From the NCBI GenBank assembly GCA_030549205.1, contig JAUKTV010000006.1:204501-268500 (forward strand): a stretch of DNA of 64,000 nucleotides. The letters run 5' to 3'. The notes below the pieces were generated by a model. That model made no database searches and was not told the DNA's origin. It saw only the letters and a program-made list of their open reading frames with translations. Source of the stretch: Apiosordaria backusii (Eukaryota > Ascomycota > Sordariomycetes > Sordariales > Lasiosphaeriaceae). This document shows, piece after piece, positions 21,900 through 34,361 of the stretch. A program made the translations under genes and the position numbers. The number at the start of each line of letters is the position of its first letter. The first letter of the stretch is position 1.

Positions 21900-23880
21900 C
21901 TATATCTCATCCATCCCAAAAGACCCATCATCATCATACACCTCATAAGAGCTATCAGAATCCCAGTAACCCTCTTGACCTCCCCCCAAGTCCACATCAA
22001 CAAGACCATCCCCGTCCAGAGACATCTCATCGTCCAAAAACCCCAAGTACCTCGCCCACGGGTGATCATCCACAGCCTCAAACACGCCATGCTGCGCCGC
22101 TGCATCAGTTACCCCCTCCCTCCTCTTCTTCAGCGCCGGCGCCATGGTGTGGTGGTGCGTCCTAGGCGGCGACTGCCCCCTCTCCAGCGGCTCCCCAAAG
22201 CTGACAACCCTCGCTCTCTTTGCAAGAGCAAACGTATCCTCTTCAGCCTCACTCTCCAGTGCCTCTTGCTGTGCTTTTAATTCTTGCACTTCCGGGTTTT
22301 GTTTCTCTAAGTTTGCCATTCTGCCATGTAAAAACATAAGTCAGTCCTCATGCACAAGAGGTCGCGTAGGACCAAGGGTCGACGCAAAAGCTTACAGCGT
22401 CTCATATCTCTTTATATTCTTTGCGTTTTGGCGCAATTCGGCGTCCAAGTTAACAAATTCGGTTTGCTCCTCGCTGTTTCTCCTTGTTAGCCTTCTGTAG
22501 ACAGTGAATAAGGGGCAGGGAAAAGCGCAGCGCTTACCGAGTGAGTTGTCTTGTTTTTGCGTCTTCTAGCAGCAAGTCCGCAAGACCTTGGTTGTAGGCC
22601 TGTTGACTCTCCTGGACACCCAAGAGATGCTGCAATCTCCCCCATCTATCTCGCGGCGACTCCCCCAACATTTCCTGTACATTGCCCTCGTCGTTTGCTG
22701 CAGCTTCAAACTCCTCATTCAACTCTTCGTCCTCATCAGCAATCTGTTGTGCTTCGGCCTTGGTAAGCCGGTAGCTGGTGTCATCCGTCCGTTGTCTCTT
22801 CTTCGGTTTCTTTTTCTTCTCCTTGACGGGCACAAAGTTTTGCTCTCCAGGCGACAAGGTCACTTCCGGGTTATAACCAGGGGGGCTTTCCACCTCTGAA
22901 TCCTCGCCACTATCTACCTCCTCCGACTCTGAGGTGTCATCATCCGATCTTCTCCTGTTTCTCTTCACAACAAACAATGACCCTGATGTAGACTGAGAGG
23001 ATTGTTGTGAAGACTGAGAGGGTTGTTTCGGAGATTTAGAGGGTTTCTTTGCAGGCCGAGACGGTTGTTTCGGAGGATGAGGGCGTTGCTGTGGAGGCCG
23101 AGCTGCAGGTCCAGAAACAGCACCATCTCCCCCACCTTCATCATCGCTACTCGAAGAATCATAAGGATTCTCGGGATCATAGTCATCATCCCCTTCCCTA
23201 GCCGCCTGCGGCCTTATCCTCGTCGTCCTCTTTGACACAGTTTCCGGCTCCCCGCCCTCCAGCCTCTCCATTACCCTCTGAAACTCGAACGGTGTCATCG
23301 CCGGGTTATTGTCTTCAATTGGCGCCCGAGTGCTCACCCCGTCCCACATTTGTTGCTGGGTGCCATACTGCATTAGGTTTTTCATCGTTGTTTCATTGAA
23401 GGGCCCTTCCTCATTTTCTTCCTCTTCTTCATCCTCTTCATCCTCTTCCTCTTCCTCCTCTTCTTCCTCTTCTTCTTCCTCCTCTTCCTCCTCCTCTTCT
23501 TCTTCGTCTTCTTCCTCCTCTCCCTCCTCCTCTTCCCCCCTTCTCCTCCCTCTCCATCCCCCTGAACTTCTTCCTCCTCTTCCTCCCCTTCTCCTTCCTT
23601 TCCTCCCCCCTGAGCATCTTCCTCCTCTCCTTCTTCCTCTTCTTCCTCGTATTCCTCCTCGTCATCATCCGCTCCATCCAGCTGACCTAGGCCCATGCGT
23701 CGCGTACTCCGTGTTTGCCGTTCAGATCCCCCTCCTTTCAGCGGACCTAACCCCATCCATCGCGTTCCCCTTCCCCGTGGTGTCCGTTCAGAACTCGGCA
23801 AATTAGGCACCACCCCTTCGTACCCCGGCCCAAACGACGGCATCCACTCCGTCTCAGGAGGAGGAGCGGAAGCGGAAGCA

Positions 23881-23914
<34 letters not shown>

Positions 23915-26900
23915 CGGGCGTCGCGCTAGAATCGGCAGGCAACGCCTTGGCCTCCGGTGCCGCTTGAGTCGTCTGCGGCGGCTTCTTCAGAATCGGCTTC
24001 CTCGACGGCTTTGTTCCCGGCGCACGCGCTGGCGCGTGTGGGGCCGGATGACCTTCCGCTCTCTGGGGGGCAACCAGAAAGTCCGATGGCATGTCCATCG
24101 AGGAATCATCCGCCGTGGGTGGCACAAGGCCAGGTTTTGGTGGCTGAGAGGGTACAGGCACCCCATAAGGGAAACCAACCCCACCAGAAACAGAACCAGA
24201 AGGGACAGAGCCACCAGTACCAGAAACGCTGAGAACATAGCCAGCAGAAACTGAGCCACCAGGAATTGAACCGGCAGGAACATAACCACCAGGAACTGAG
24301 CCACTAACAACATAACCGCCAGGAACAAAACCGGGAGGCACCGCACCAGTAGGCACTGCAACGGCAGGACCAGAAACACCAGGAACGCCAACAAAACTGG
24401 CCTTGGGACCTGAGCCAGCAGGCACTAAACTGGCAGGAACCGAACCACCAGGGCCAGAAACACCGGGAAGTACAAAACTGACGTTGGGACCTGAACCAGT
24501 AGCAACTGAACCAGTAGGAACTGAACCACTGGGAACAGAGCCACCAGGAACAGAACCACCAGGAACACCACCAGTCCCAGGTCCCCCCGTCCCCGTCTCC
24601 CCCGTCTCCCCCGTCTCCCCCGTCTCCCCCTTCTTCCTCACCGACCCAACATCAGCCTTACACCACCCCTCCAACCACCTAAAATGCCCCTCCTCCCCAA
24701 AATGCCCCGCCCACTCCCCCCTCCCCCAAACCTTCGGCAACCTCTGCCAACAAAACCTGCACAGCTCCCCCGCATGGACCTTATAAAAGTGATCCACCGC
24801 TGCTTCCGGCGTCCTCAGCACAGGTAGCACGCACCCCGCAAACGGGCACCGCCTCGTCTTCAGCGCCGCGCTCTGCACCTCCGGATCCCTCAACACAGGC
24901 GGCAGCGGCGGCGGCGGGGCCGTAAACGGGTTGATCCCCACTTTGGGCAGGGTGTGCTGCCCGACGTTGACGATCCTGTCCCCTGGTGGATGGCCCCTTG
25001 GTTTGGAAGATAAAAGCTGGGGTTGGATGACAGGAGTAACACTAGGGGGGTCGGTAAAGTCCACTGGGGGGAGAGCACCAGGAGCCCGTGGGGAAGAGTA
25101 GAATTGTTTCGATTTGGTGAGTATGTCTAGGTTCTGGACGGCTTGGGGAGTGTCGTACACCTGCTCTGGTTGCGGGTCTGGTTGCGGCGGTTCGGGAATG
25201 CTCAAAAGAGACGAGTTCCCGCTCGTATTCGCCGACGAGGTATCATTTGCTTTTGTCGAGAAAATAGAATCAAGCCCCGACGAGGACGACTGACTAGCGA
25301 TACGCTTCGTCGCGTTGGCAGCATGGTGCTTCTTAAAGTAATCCATCTTGGCTTTGACGGCCGACCTTTGAACCGTTGCTGTCACTGCTGCTGTTGCTGC
25401 TGCTGCTGCCGAACGGCCATCTTCTGCCCCTTTAAACAGTCTGAAAAAGTAACCTGGTTTGTCTGGATTCTCTTCCCAATACTCTCTCTCGGCCACTGGG
25501 ACCCCTATCGGCTTCGACGGTAGTTCCGTCCCGGTGGACTTCTTCGTGGCCCTGCCGGCAGCCCATGCTCGGAAGGCCTCGGCAATGCGGGCATCGACGA
25601 CAGGTCCTACTCGTAGCCCTCCACCTCTGCTTTGATACCCTGTGGCTGAAAGGACCAGCGGCTTTTTGAGCGGACCTGGACCCACCTTTGGCGGCCGCAC
25701 TGGGTTATCAGGCGGTTTCACAAGATCATACTCGTCTGGAAGGACATAACCTTCCTTCACCTCCGGGGCCACAACTTGCGGCTCCCACGGCTGGATCGTC
25801 TTGAGACCTTCGATCGGCGTCGCACCATACAACTGCCAGTCGAAGTAGTGTGTAGTCACGGGCGCTTTGGTTTTACGCCACAGCATGTTCTGAGGGGTGT
25901 CGTCATAGATGTTTCGATGTCCGAATGGCTGCTCCGTGTTGTGGCCCCCAAATTTTGTCAACTCGTCTTGTTTCACGACGGCAACACGCAGATGAGGGTC
26001 GACAATCAACCTCCGAGCAAACTCCCATTCAGCTTCGGGCATGGATGGGTAGACGATGAGGTTGGGAAAGTCAGTATTGACGCCTTGCGTGATACTGAAC
26101 TTGCTGTTGGCCTTGTCGAAGGCAACTGCATGCTTCCCCTTTGACAATGCTTCACCCACATAATCCCGAAGGTTCGCAAGTGACATGTCACGAATGTCCT
26201 GTTTGGCGACAACGGAATCAAGCTTCAGATCCGACACATCTTGAAAACGGTATGTCTTCCAGATCGGACGTACCGCGAGAAACTGAGGGAATTGGCTGAG
26301 GGGCTCCAGGGGCTCTATGGCATCAGACGGTGGGGCTTGGGCGGCCAGCTTCTCGATTGTCGCCTTCATCTTCTGGAATTCCGCAAGCAGTGGTTGAAAC
26401 TTCCGTTGTGTCGCCGCGGTGGGCTTCCTATCGGGGTTCTTGTCAAGGCGGCCTTTAAGATCAATAAAAATTGAATATGACGAACCCGATTCGTCACGAA
26501 CAGGCTGCGATCCAAAGTGCGGTCCAAAAAACCTTTCACCAGGGAAAAAGACCTCGAGACCGAGGAGCGGCACACGCTCGACTTCTTCTTTTGCCTTCCA
26601 GATATGAGAAAATAAGCCTTCGCTGTGCAAAGGTGCTAGTAGTCTTTGGGCGACCTTCGTAACATCCTTGAGCTCTTCATGCAAAAGAAACCAAAAATTC
26701 CCCGAGCTATCATACGCTGCATACTGGCCGGGAAAGAAAATGTGCCAACGATCAGTAAGCCGGGTTTTGCTCTCGACTATTTTCTCCCTGGGACCGAACG
26801 CCTGAAGTGTAATGGCTCTCCCAGGTTTGCGCGTGAGACTGTCGCGGATCCATTCCCAGAGCGAGTCGGTAAAGGCCAGGCCTCCATATGATACCGGATT

Positions 26901-29241
26901 CTTCACCAATTTGCCCTTCTTATCTCTTTTGCCAGTGTAGACGCTTATGAGTGCATCCGGGATGGCGGGTCGACCTGGGCGGTTGAGAATGCGGCCCGGT
27001 ACCAGCACGCGGCAAATCTGTTGCATCCAGTGGTGGTACTGGTTGGTGAAAATCTGGACCGAATCATCACTGAGATTCTTGGGTACCCGAATGTAAGCAA
27101 CATCTGGTCTATTTCTACCCTTCACCTCGGGCCATTCCAAGACAAATTTCCCAACGCCGTGCTCAGGCTTTGGTTCCCACGTCCAGGGGAATGGGTCGTT
27201 GGGACCAGCCACGAAGGGCACCAGCTTCTCAAAGTAAGCGCTGTCCCCGGGCAGGTACCGCTTATTGATCTCATAGCAAAGCCAGTTGAAAGCAACACGG
27301 TCGCCCTGAAAATCACCGATCCCCTTGCAGGATACAGTGCAGCCATGGTGCTTGAGATCGGCGAGAAAGGCATCTCTCTCCTCCTGCTTCTGGTAGTCCT
27401 TGTTCCTGTCAAATAGGTAGAGGTTGTACGTAACTCCAGCCCTGTTATCGAGGCCAAGGAGACGGTCGACAGCGTCCACAAAACTGTTGAAAATACCGCG
27501 ACGGAACCAGACGATGCCCTGATACCCATGAAGAGGAATCATCTGGCTCTTGCCAGGTTGAAGAGTCTTGGTCCCTTTGTACTGGGGTTCAAATGTGCCG
27601 ACACTCGACCTAAAAGCCGGCACCTTTTTCTCGTCCAGTGCCCATCGCTCCGAAGCATTCTTGACGCTAGATTTCGGAGCAAGCTTTGGGTCGCGTAGAT
27701 CTTTCCATATTCCTTCCAGGGTGCCACCTCGAAGGTTCAGGTCGTCGTCGCCTTCTCCCATTTCCATGTCAGAGCTTTCGTCCAAGTTACCACCACGGAG
27801 GCTCAGGTCTCCGGTTTCCACCATTTTGAGATGTGAGCTTTCTTTCAAGCCCCGACCGCGGACCATCAAATCTTCACTTTCCTGCATTTCCCCGTCAGAA
27901 ATTTCGTCCAAGGTCCTACCACAAAGTATGGGGCCTTCCTTTCCTTCCATGACCGCATCAGAGTCTCCGTCCGACTCCAACTCCAGAACTTTCAATTCTG
28001 TCTCCTCGGACTCATCCCACTCGTCTTCCTCCTCCTGATTGAGAACAGATCCACCTCCGCGCAATCTTGGGGGCACCGGCGGACGGTTATACCCCACTAC
28101 CGGCCCGGATCTGAATCCCAGTTCGGGCGTCCACCATTGATTACTCCTCTCATCCTTGAGCTTCGCATAAGAGGGTACAACTCTGCCGCCTATTACCCTG
28201 CTCCTTTGCAAGAGTGTCCTGGCGGCGTTTGCCCCCGGTGCCCCCTGGCCGCGGGCATTTCGAGCTTCTCGGGGATTTCGAATTTCTGTGGTATAGAGAT
28301 CAGTAATTCAACTCAATCAAAGACAACGAGAAAATATAAGAAAGCCACATACTTTTAGGTCTCCGGATCAATCTTTGATAGTCGTTCAAGAAATAGTACT
28401 TGTCGTCTAGCAAGCCCTGCTGCCTCAGGGTCTTATTCCCTTGCTCGCCTGCTTCTTTGTCTTCATCTGCATCTGGAGGGAATGGAGGCGGGACAGGCAA
28501 ACCCATGTAGATCATAGTGAGCGCGACGGGAAGTTCCAATTGCCGACCCTGTAGATCGTTAAAAATTACAGCCCCCTCTTTGCTCAACCTTTCATAACTC
28601 TCCGTTTCCAACTTTTGAATCAAGTGTTGGGCGCGATTCTGGCTATATTCGGCCGGGTGGAGTGCCCAAATCTTGGCCAACTGGGCCTCGTTGAAGTTGG
28701 CCTCGAGGAATTCGACGAGATCTATATCAGTCCCTTTATTCACCTCCGTGAGAACGTCCCTGAACTGCCTTCGGAGGTAGTGAAACCGGCGCGGGGTTCG
28801 AGCATCGATGTTGATTTCCGGATCCAGGTCCTTTGGATCACGTTCGCTATCGGGCCTGTGGGGGTCATCAATCCGGTATCTCCGTATTCTAGCCTTTCTT
28901 TTCTCCTCTTGCTCTCTTCTTTCCTGTTCCACCCGCCACTGAAGCGACGCGTGCGTCATCTCCCGCCGTCGCCGCCTCGGGTTGAGACTTGGAACTGCAT
29001 AATACGGCTCGACGCGAATTCGGGGCGGCGGGACGTAGTTCGGGGGTGGGGTAGGTCCCGGGGGTTCCGTCTCCGGAGGATAGGCGCCTGGTATATGAGG
29101 GCTGGGGATAGTTCTCCAATGGGGGCTGCGAAGGCCGTGACGTGGAGGAGTTTGAGGACGTGGACGCGGTGTTCCAGGCGGCGCAGGCTGCTCGGGTCCA
29201 TTCCACAAGGTAGTGACGGTGTTCCAAATCCTTTCAAACAT
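21900..29241 (-). CDS. Giant acidic zinc-finger orphan, four exons, one-base frame break (about 2,378 aa if whole)
   Basis: Exons are 29241-28353, 28285-22538, 22473-22396 and 22320-21900 (introns 67, 64 and 75 nt, all with matching phase). The long exon reads openly to a stop at 23382. Its last 50 codons, however, are an Arg/Lys run produced by reading a GAA/GAG tract out of frame, and the frame one base over continues as poly-Glu into MKNLMQYG... and the remaining exons. One extra base in the C6 run at 23535-23540 makes the total coding length divisible by three and joins the two parts. Visible parts: a Pro/Arg-rich N-terminus with charged helices; a large uncharacterised region; two zinc fingers (CPFAGC...HFYKVH and CRFC...H...H) near 24,650-24,870; a VPGGSVP-type degenerate repeat region; a poly-Glu tract; Ser/Lys/Pro disorder; and a C-terminal coiled coil. 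The family is not recognised. Two separate genes are unlikely because they would overlap with no room for terminator or promoter. Confidence 0.7.
23400..23680 (+). repeat. TTC/CTC (GAA/GAG) repeat encoding poly-Glu
   Basis: A long pyrimidine-rich repeat on the plus strand; on the coding minus strand it encodes acidic residues with a few Gly and Asp. The C6 run at 23535-23540 is where the reading frame of the giant gene changes. Confidence 0.85.
24165..24640 (-). repeat. Degenerate VPGGS coding minisatellite and 9-bp GET repeat
   Basis: Within the giant gene, units of about 18-36 bases encode variants of VPGGS, VPSGS, VPTGS and VPAGS over roughly 140 residues. At its upstream side (near 24,590-24,632) a perfect 9-base repeat encodes GET four times. 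The product looks elastic/collagen-like and disordered. Confidence 0.8.
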
Positions 29242-31587
29242 GTTGGCGATTCAGAGCGTGGTGTGGTGGTCGGGGTAGAGAAGGTGAGGGGCAACGGCTG
29301 GACTTGATTCTCCATGGTGAAGAAAATATCGAGACCCAGAAACAAAGCGTGGTCAGTAAACAAGCGAGCGCGAGGGTGTTTCGAGAGGGCCAATATTTTC
29401 TTTGTTCTTGGACCAAAACATGGGCTTCCCACCAACCCGGCCATCGAGTCGGGGGCGGGAACAAAGAAGACATGGCTGCTTGCGAACATGGCGATTTTGT
29501 ACATTGTTTCCGGAAGGGGTAAAATTCATAACAAAGGGTTTGTATCGTTCAATTCTCAAGGTGAGGCAAGACTGGAGTTGTCAGTCGCTCCTGCTGAATG
29601 ATCATGAGAATCGTCATGAGTGGAGACAGTGACTTCTCTCCTTCAATTTTGAGAGCTCTTGATTGGTACTCGGTCATGGATGCCTGAAAGAGACGGTGTG
29701 TTGCTGCCTTGAATTATGAGTGAAGACGGGAAAGAGCTCCTATCAACTGGAACCCCCGAACAATTTTGAACAATAGCTTTCAGATGTTCCGCTACGTCCT
29801 TCATCAGCTTGCACCTACACACTATTAACTCACGTTCCGCCGTCTCTGTGTCCTCAACCCGCCTGAACTGAATGTCTCGTCTTCGACTTTTTGTGCCAAG
29901 GGCTTCTGGATGATCGATTGATGGTGCCCGACCAATGAATGGCCCAATATTTCAACAGATGCTGCAAGCCATCCATGGTGAGGTGCGCCCGACTACCTGT
30001 ATGCGGGGAGCTGACCGCCGCAACATGTCGGGTATAGGTAAGGCTGGCCAGACCGAGCTTTGCGGACGGTCTGAAAAGTGTTGAGAGGGGTTGAATACCT
30101 ATATCATGACATGAGTTTGGATACAGTGAGATTGTTGTAGCATCTGCAGCGTAAGTAGACATTCCTTTCGCCATGTCGTGTCATTAGCGTACTACCTTAC
30201 TATAAAACATCACGCAAGACCGACAAAAGTTGCTAACTGAAAAATAAATAGGTATGCTGCTGTTATGGTTGTGTTCATCAGTCAGGAAGGCACCAGGGAC
30301 AGCTAAGGGAACCGTTTATAGAGGGAGGCTGGTGGCTGTTTCACGTATAAAATGGAGTTCATTTTCTGGCACTTTGCTTTCCAGCACACCCTTCAATTAC
30401 TACGGCGTTGAAGTTTGACTTTCCCTTTGAATGGAACGTACTTCTAAACTGTGTATCCGGCCTTAGCTCTGAAACTACTTATATTCTAACCACGCTCTAC
30501 GGCCTCGATTCACTTTTGCAAGCTATCATGCTCACCACCCCCGAAAAGATCCATAAAAACGCCCTGTGATATTGGAATCAAGGTGTGAGATGCCCCCATG
30601 GTTAATGTCAATGACATAGTAATATGTTTATCAGACCTCCAACCTTCCTATCACTCTCCGTAGGTAATCCAAACCTTTCGTTGCCAGTCCTCATCTCAAT
30701 GCCCAGCTCCCCAATTCCCCGATCACCGCTTTTTTAGAAACATCCCCCACAAGTCAAAGATCCCAAAAAATACGCCAATCTTGGGTATCGAAGCCTCCAG
30801 TTTGGCGATTCTTCATGAAACGAGCCGCGGCGATTTCCGTGGAGGGGCGGCGAGTCCACGGGCCGTCTCACTAGTCCCTCGGCAGGAAGCGAACCATATC
30901 TGCCGGCTTCAGCAACTTGAATTGATGCTAGGGAAGAATCTCTGGATTTATCGAAGGAGTGGGCGTGTGTCCGTGCTTGTGCTTGTGGTGCGCCATTATG
31001 ATCATTTGAGGTTCTCGAGGCAGAGGGTGTTGGAGGAGATGAGATGGAAGGCATTGTGGAATAAAGGGTATTGCCGATTGGTACGTTGGTGTGTTACTTC
31101 TGGCTCTCAGCTCAGGCTGTGAGTGGTACTTGTTACAGCCAAATTCTGTCGAATATTAAAAAAAAACGAGATTGTCCAATGTCAGCTAGGGCACTGCTTG
31201 GAACCAGTCAAGTTGAGACGACTTACCCGCCTATTATCTAAGTACCTACTTATCTCAGGTCAGGTCTCAGCTGCAAGCCACCATCCAGACTGTCAAGGTC
31301 ACGGCCAATCAATGAGCAGCGACTGCGAAGGATCTCCAACCCCGACGGCTGGATGTTGAGGAGCCATGCAGAAAGATGGCGTGAACTGCCAGGCGGTGAT
31401 GCAACTGCCGAAATTCATCATATACCTTGGGCAAAGCCTTCATTTTTGACATGAAACTCGATCCCGGGCCAGGGTCAAACATAGCGAGTAGACGGAAGAT
31501 AGACTAAGACTCCCATGCTTTGTGTATTAACCCAGTTCCCTCCCCCCAGCTATGAGTGAAATTGAGCTTCGTTGTACCATGCCCACA
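29242..31587. other. Intergenic region with a DUF6594 relic
   Basis: About 2.3 kb separate the start of the giant gene from the 3' end of the ubiquitin-like gene. The only coding-like content I can support is the relic at 30,120-30,306, listed separately. Confidence 0.45.
30120..30306 (+). pseudogene. Relic of a DUF6594 gene 3' end
   Basis: 30,120-30,150 encodes YSEIVVASA-A; then comes a GTAAGT donor, an intron of 101 nt with TTGCTAAC branch site and ATAG acceptor, and an exon from 30,252 encoding YAAVMVVFIS plus seven residues to a TAA at 30,304. The same two blocks with the same intron position and phase end the intact DUF6594 gene at 33,385-33,442; 28 of 30 bases match over the last-exon core. 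No upstream exons with similarity are visible before about 30,110, so this is a truncated duplicate. It lies about 2.2 kb from the intact gene and in the same orientation. Confidence 0.75.
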
Positions 31588-32040
31588 TCAATCTCCACGC
31601 GCCCATGCAAAAAGCCTCTGAGTCACTGACGGCTTTGATGATGGATCCTCATCAAATGTACCCCTTCTCGCTGCTGCCGCATGCGCCACGACTTTCAATT
31701 CCTCCTCCGTCAGCGGCTCAGTGGGCCGGCCCGAAGGATTGTATTTCAGATGAACAGTTGCGCCCGGCTGGATATTGTAATCCGAGAGCAGCTCCCCGGG
31801 CCTAAGCAATTCGCCGTCATGTCTGATATCGAAGTGGTTGATTGTGAAATGATCTACCAGCATCTTCTCAATTTCCGCAAGTAGATCGTCGGTGGTGGCC
31901 GTTGAGAGGTCGAAGGTCAATGGCACGGCTATCCAGCGGGCAACTCGGACAAAGATCTGCTGCTTTTGAGAACTTGGAGTTTGGATCGTTTGTTCCTCGA
32001 GTGGAGGTTGCATCGTTTGTTCCGATACTGGAGACTCCAT
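31588..32040 (-). CDS. Divergent ubiquitin-like domain protein (150 aa)
   Basis: Residues 29-101 form a ubiquitin-like fold by motif: IFVRVARW as the first strand, a helix DDLLAEIEKML, then FDIRHDGELLRPGELLSDYNI and a final GATVHLKY strand. The DGELL...LSDYNIQPGATV block is the usual ubiquitin signature loop. The chain does not end in Gly-Gly but runs on for about 50 charged residues, so it is a ubiquitin-domain protein rather than a conjugated modifier. The N-terminus holds three EQT(M/I)xxP-type direct repeats. The first in-frame ATG is at 32,040; the frame is open to 32,112 but without an ATG, so a short upstream exon is possible. The gene is divergent from the DUF6594 membrane-protein gene 471 bases away. 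Its partner or pathway is unknown. Confidence 0.75.
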   Translation of the reverse strand: MESPVSEQTMQPPLEEQTIQTPSSQKQQIFVRVARWIAVPLTFDLSTATTDDLLAEIEKMLVDHFTINHFDIRHDGELLRPGELLSDYNIQPGATVHLKYNPSGRPTEPLTEEELKVVAHAAAARRGTFDEDPSSKPSVTQRLFAWARGD

Positions 32041-32510
32041 TGTTTGCTCCTCAACTTGTGTTGTTGACTTCTTGTCTGAAGAAGGAAATGGGTTGTTCCG
32101 GTAGGATGGCAAGCGTTGTGATTGTGGTTAAGACTTGGATGAAAGGGTGCAGTATAACTGTGGGTTGGGACTCCGAGGAAGAGTAAGGGAGATAAAAGCA
32201 AAAGATTGTTGAAGCGTAGCGCCGCCTTTTATCGTGACGTCGCCTGCATTGCTTCTCCAAGCCACCTGGTGATAATTGGACAAGGCCTGCATGAACATTC
32301 CAGGCCTAGAACAATCACGCAAGTTGCTCAGTGCGCTTGACGGGGAGAGCTGAAAAGATAGTGGCAAAGAGGGGCTAGGCTAGTATGCTAGCAGTCGGAT
32401 GCACAACCTCAGCCCTTGTGGCGAGTCCATTTTTCATTCATGACTGTTCTGAATGATGAACTGAGAAATTCTGGTTAAGTCTATGCAAATAATTTCTTGC
32501 AACTTCCAAG

Positions 32511-33442
32511 ATGCAGACGTCTGCTCCACCAACCACCAAAAATGCTGCCGCCATAGCTCTTTCCGAGACGATGGGGTCAGCTGATAACTGGGCCGTCTTC
32601 CGGGGGTTCCACGCTCTTAACGTTCGAAACATTCTGCACCTGCAGACCCAACTGGATGAGCTGGCTCGAAAACAAGATGACCCGAGTTTCAACATGAATG
32701 AGTTGGATGAGGTCCTTCATAAATACAGTACCATTACTCCCTACCAGTCGATATCAATGCTTCATCTAACATCGTGCCAGATCGAGCTCTTTTTGCTTAT
32801 GGGAGAATTTGTGAACTTCAAGAACCAGAAATGGCAGATCTTGCAAGCATCCACCGTTACAGCCGGTCTAAACTCGGCAGCTACCCCGATGTCTGGGCCT
32901 TCCTTTCTAGAGCGCACGACGACATGGTCAACGGAGCAGGAAGTGGTATGGTTGCGTTGTATTCGAATCCCGACAGCGGGGTTTTATTCTCCCTCGCCCA
33001 CAAACTTGTCAAGGTATGTGATTAGAATTGCCACTCCCATTGGTATCTCATGCATCATCAATTCTAATGCAACGTCTGCACCAGGCATTGTCTCCAAAGA
33101 AGACTGGTGTCCGTATATGGTCTGATGCTACCACCACCAAGGTGACAAGATCACTTCTCGGAATACTCTCTGTCTGTCTTTTACTTGTTCCAATTGTGAT
33201 ACTCTACTTTGTCAAAGATGGCTTCAAACCACTGATCATCATGGCCGTGTGGACAATTGCCTTTTCTGCCGCCATGTCATTGCTTACCGAAGCAAAGTAC
33301 AGTGAGATTCTGGTGGCTGCAGCAACGTAAGTCTCACCGTCTTCAAACCATAATTGATGGCACTAACGGACCGGTTGGGGGTAGATATGCTGCTGTTATG
33401 GTTGTGTTTATCAGTGGAGAAGGGGTACAAAAGGAGGCTTGA
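32511..33442 (+). CDS. DUF6594 membrane protein, four exons (249 aa)
   Basis: Exons are 32511-32727, 32781-33013, 33085-33326 and 33385-33442 (introns 53, 71 and 58 nt; CTAAC branch sites; all phases agree). The N-terminal half has the DUF6594 pattern: a start block WAVFRGFHALNVRNILHLQ, a coiled-coil segment LDELARKQ, then YNRALFAYGRICEL. The C-terminal half has three closely spaced hydrophobic segments: LLGILSVCLLLVPIVILYFV, a second around IIMAVWTIAFSAAMSLLT, and the last-exon segment YAAVMVVFIS. This arrangement is typical of this large fungal family, whose function is not known. A truncated second copy of its 3' end lies at 30,120-30,306. The divergent neighbour is a ubiquitin-like protein. 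Confidence 0.85.
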
Positions 33443-34361
33443 TGCCATATTCTACGCCTGATTCAGATCAAATATACGATGTTCACTTTCGCTACACCCC
33501 TGAGCTAAAAGCCTCGGCTCAACTCTTGGTGCCTGAGGTATATGAAATCTCAACTTGCCCCCTAAACTTTAACATTGTTCAGGTGGATTCTTCGTCACCA
33601 TCTACCTAGGTAGGTACCTGATCTTTCCCAGCCCTTTTCGACTGTCGACAACCGCCAGCAATGGCATCACGAACCGGGGCAGAAACACACCCCCGTCCAA
33701 CACCACATAAAGCGGACGTCGCAGGCCGGTCAGTGCTCGAAGCCCGCAGCCATAATGGAATTCTTTTTGGAATCTGCGACTCATCGCTTGATTCCTCACG
33801 CAAGCGACTCTCAAGAAAGCACTAGAAAGGCAAGCTGGCAGCAACGGCTCTCCAACTGCTATTTGTAAGTGATATTCTCCTCTGTTTGTTCCTCTGTCAT
33901 GATCCAGGAGAGGATAGGTTCTTCTTTCATCTTTTTTTTGGATTGCTTGACTGTCGAAAGACATAGCGTTGCATACCAGACAAAAGACTCTTTGGGAACA
34001 TGGCAAACTAACTGTTGACCAGCAAATCTCGAACAGAAAGCCCAACTGTACGTAAGTTGATTGGAGTGGTCTTCTGGCCTGGGCGCTCGCTCGCCCAGCT
34101 CACTCACATCTTGTGAGGGCCTGCCCGCGCCAAGTTCGCCGTGAGGACACGAATTGAACACCCATTTATTCGTTTTCCGGCGTTGATTCATTCGCGAACA
34201 GACGATCGAAGACCCGTTTTGATCGTTGTAACATTGCAAAACCAGGTGAATTACCATTTTTGTTCAGTTCACTAACAGATGTGCAATCAAAGATCACGCT
34301 TTCACTCGTCCCCGCCCTCTTTCTTTTCTTTTTTTTGTTTTTTTTTTAAATAAAAGAAGAA
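33443..34361. other. Intergenic region with a TAGGTACC palindrome
   Basis: No gene seen. It contains the palindromic motif at 33,602-33,619 and, just before the next start, a T-rich then AAATAAAAGAAGAA leader. Confidence 0.45.
33602..33619. repeat. CTACCTAGGTAGGTACCT palindromic motif
   Basis: Overlapping palindromes of TACCTAGGTA and AGGTACCT. A close relative occurs at 59,238-59,257, and shorter forms near 47,051 (CACCTAGGTA). From general knowledge this type of motif is common in intergenic DNA of Sordariomycetes; its role is unclear. Confidence 0.6.

Noticed and set aside
22534..23385. A separate gene starting at the ATG at 23,385
   Set aside because: It would overlap the preceding gene's stop with no space for terminator or promoter; one missing base explains both ends better.
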